DNA of 7,137 nucleotides, taken from Actinomycetes bacterium. Lineage in GTDB: Bacteria; Actinomycetota; Acidimicrobiia; Acidimicrobiales; RAAP-2. The stretch is from the NCBI GenBank assembly GCA_021849435.1, contig JAJZSX010000121.1, positions 1 to 7,137 on the forward strand, given 5' to 3'. Below the pieces are notes generated by a model. The model was not told the DNA's origin and ran no database searches. It worked only from the letters and a program-made list of their open reading frames with translations. The position numbers were made by a program, and so were the translations under genes. Positions 5,845 through 7,137 of the stretch are shown here, in pieces (the first letter of the stretch is position 1; each line of letters opens with the position of its first letter).

Positions 5845-6465
5845 ATGACGAAGCAGAGTCGGTCTGCGCCGGTGATGAAGGCCGTGTTGGACGCGGTCGC
5901 CGAGCGCCTGCTCGATGGGGATGAACTGCGTATTCGAATTCCAGAAATCTGTCAGGCCACGGGCGTGAATTACGGCAGCGTTTATCACCATTTCGGCTCA
6001 CGCGAAGGAGTAATCGACGCGGCCTACGAGGCGTTGTTCTGCACCCACGCCGAGCAGGAAATCGCCCGTTGGGAGCTCCTCGCTTCGGCGGCGTCGCGCG
6101 AGTCGTTCGACGCGGGCCTGCGCGAGCTGTTGGATCCGGCGAACCACGATGCGATGCGCGTGGGTCGTGCCATGACCACGCGGATCGTCGCGGCGGCCGA
6201 GACGCGTCCGGCACTGCGCGGCGTCGTCGTTTCGACCCAAACGCGGGTGAGCGACGCGTGCTCGCGCGCCCTCGCCTACGGGCAAAGCCAGGGCTGGCTG
6301 CGAGCCGACGCGACGCCTCAGGCCATGGCGGGGCTCGTCGAGGCGGTGGCCGTTCGCTACGGGGCCCAGGATCTGGTTGGCGAAAACACCAGCGGGCGGG
6401 CCGATGTCGCACGACTGGTCTGGCGGTTCCTGCTGGGTGCCCGTGATCGAGATGTGCTGAACTGA
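5845..6465 (+). CDS. TetR/AcrR-family transcriptional regulator
   Basis: A 206-residue one-component regulator. The N-terminal DNA-binding domain shows a helix at residues 9-24 and the helix-turn-helix IRIPEICQATGVNYGSVYHH (30-49) followed by FGSREGVIDAAYEALF. The Y-x-H-F-G-S-[RK]-E-G pattern is diagnostic of TetR proteins. The rest is helical, variable, and the expected ligand-binding and dimer domain. The ATG at 5845 is preferred over the one at 5818 because the family starts only about ten residues before helix 1 and because TACACT lies at 5831-5836; the earlier ATG has no ribosome binding site either. It diverges from the broken FMN reductase, its likely former target, and is followed after one base by the secreted protein gene, so the two are probably cotranscribed. 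It may also regulate itself. The ligand is unknown. Confidence 0.92.
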   Translation: MTKQSRSAPVMKAVLDAVAERLLDGDELRIRIPEICQATGVNYGSVYHHFGSREGVIDAAYEALFCTHAEQEIARWELLASAASRESFDAGLRELLDPANHDAMRVGRAMTTRIVAAAETRPALRGVVVSTQTRVSDACSRALAYGQSQGWLRADATPQAMAGLVEAVAVRYGAQDLVGENTSGRADVARLVWRFLLGARDRDVLN

Positions 6466-6466
6466 G

Positions 6467-6811
6467 ATGGTGAAGGCCCTTCGCCTGGCGGGCGCCGTCG
6501 TCATCGCGGGTTCACTGCTCCTGTTCGCGGCTCGCGCCACGGCCACGGCGTCGCTCACGCCGGCCAGCGAGCCGTGCACGGCGAGTGCTCTCACCAGCCA
6601 GCTGAGCCACGTGGCATCGGTCCAGGGCTACGGGTGCGAGGGAGACTGGGCGTACCTGTGGGCCACACTCTCGGTTGCGGGCAACGAGGTCAGCGTGACG
6701 GAACTGATGTCCGGCGCGACGGGAACGTGGAGTGCGGTGTCGCGTGCGACGTACTGCCACGCGGGGTCGTTGCCCGACCTCGTCTATCGACGTGCCTGTT
6801 TCTCCAACTGA
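6467..6811 (+). CDS. Small secreted protein with four cysteines, function unknown
   Basis: A 114-residue protein with an N-terminal signal peptide: basic MVKALRLAG, a hydrophobic core to about residue 21, and a likely cut near ATA (about 25-28). The mature part has four Cys (37, 57, 97, 111), an even number that would allow two disulphides outside the cell. The motifs GYGCEGDWAYLWATL (54-68), VTELMSGATGTW (77-88) and the closing LVYRRACFSN recall small secreted proteins of unknown function in actinobacteria; I know no assigned role. The start ATG comes one base after the tetR stop. There is no independent ribosome binding site beyond a weak GAG, so translation probably depends on ribosomes ending the tetR frame. 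It could be a cargo or sensor partner of that regulator's operon, but nothing proves this. Confidence 0.78.
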   Translation: MVKALRLAGAVVIAGSLLLFAARATATASLTPASEPCTASALTSQLSHVASVQGYGCEGDWAYLWATLSVAGNEVSVTELMSGATGTWSAVSRATYCHAGSLPDLVYRRACFSN

Positions 6812-6840
6812 CCCGTCCTAACGCCCGTCGCATGATGTCC

Positions 6841-6846
6841 TAGTCT
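6841..6846 (+). promoter_or_regulatory. Candidate -10 element, leaderless MFS gene
   Basis: TAGTCT, then six bases (CAAGCC), then the GTG at 6853. The first three bases are also an in-frame stop, which rules out any earlier start for the transporter. No Shine-Dalgarno sequence is present. Confidence 0.45.
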
Positions 6847-6852
6847 CAAGCC

Positions 6853-7137
6853 GTGCGAGGTCGCGGACTCGGCTCATTGGCGTGGGCCTCGGCCCAGGAC
6901 CTCTTCGACCAGACCACGTCCTTTGGCCGCCTCGCGCTCGTGCACGTGATCATGATGGCGGGCGACACGCTGGTGACCGTTTCTCTGGCGGGGTCGTTGT
7001 TCTTCTCGGTCTCGCCGACCGAGGCCAAGAGCCGAGTTCTGCTCTACCTGCTCATCACGATTGCACCCTTCGCCGTCGTTTCGCCGGTGCTCGGACCGTT
7101 GATCGACCGCTCGACGCACGGGCGTCGCATCCTCGTG
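6853..7137 (+). CDS. MFS transporter, N-terminal part (runs off window)
   Basis: The first 95 codons of a major facilitator superfamily transporter, open to the right edge. After a cytoplasmic start of about 26 residues (with AWASAQDLFDQ), a first membrane helix is seen at about 27-52 (LALVHVIMMAGDTLVTVSLAGSLFF split around MAGDTL) and a second at about 61-82 (LLYLLITIAPFAVV). GPLIDRSTHGRR (81-92) fits MFS motif A, G-x-L-x-D-R-x-x-G-R-R, in the loop between TM2 and TM3. The Asp in AGDTL (D38) is an acidic residue within TM1. This N-terminal pattern is common in uncharacterised actinobacterial MFS proteins, and the substrate is unknown. The GTG is the only possible start after an in-frame TAG at 6841. 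It follows the secreted-protein gene by 41 bp but seems to have its own promoter. Confidence 0.85.
   Translation, partial: MRGRGLGSLAWASAQDLFDQTTSFGRLALVHVIMMAGDTLVTVSLAGSLFFSVSPTEAKSRVLLYLLITIAPFAVVSPVLGPLIDRSTHGRRILV

Noticed and set aside
5666..6412. 248-codon minus-strand frame over tetR
   Set aside because: Arg/Pro-rich shadow of the TetR gene, which has a clear helix-turn-helix on the plus strand.

Overview
The window is GC-rich bacterial DNA that looks actinobacterial. This is inferred from GC-ending codons, GTG starts, several genes without a ribosome binding site, and relatives I associate with Actinomycetota (the MFS transporter, the Tat-exported BBE oxidase, the IS30 and TnpB tails). 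A lineage near Acidimicrobiia is possible, but I cannot place it from sequence alone. No rRNA, tRNA or CRISPR array was seen.

Layout from left to right. A CsbD-like stress protein gene (108-332, minus) is followed by about 1.2 kb of decayed accessory DNA. That zone holds a block with no recognisable gene, the frameshifted end of an IS30-family transposase, the zinc-finger and RuvC-III tail of a TnpB nuclease, and the tail of a VOC/glyoxalase-like protein. The three tails abut with essentially no spacer. A minus-strand pair follows: a Tat-exported lipoprotein oxidase of the berberine-bridge (BBE) family with both covalent-FAD residues, and a class I methyltransferase overlapping it by 8 nt. 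Divergent from the oxidase is a membrane-anchored SIMPL protein. It converges on a PsiE-family membrane protein, with a 41-nt overlap of the two coding ends that contains a perfect 9-bp hairpin.

To the right of psiE lies a disrupted NADPH-dependent FMN reductase gene (minus). Divergent from it is a TetR-family regulator, then a one-base gap, then a small secreted cysteine-containing protein. The window ends inside an MFS transporter gene.

Two themes deserve attention. First, three genes without a convincing Shine-Dalgarno sequence (oxidase, psiE, MFS) share TANNNT followed by exactly six bases and then the start codon, the arrangement expected of leaderless actinobacterial mRNAs. Second, the window has two scenes of decay: the mobile-element scrap heap and the flavin reductase that the TetR gene probably once controlled. 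I see no clear new defence or biosynthetic system. The oxidase/methyltransferase pair is the best candidate for an uncharacterised function.
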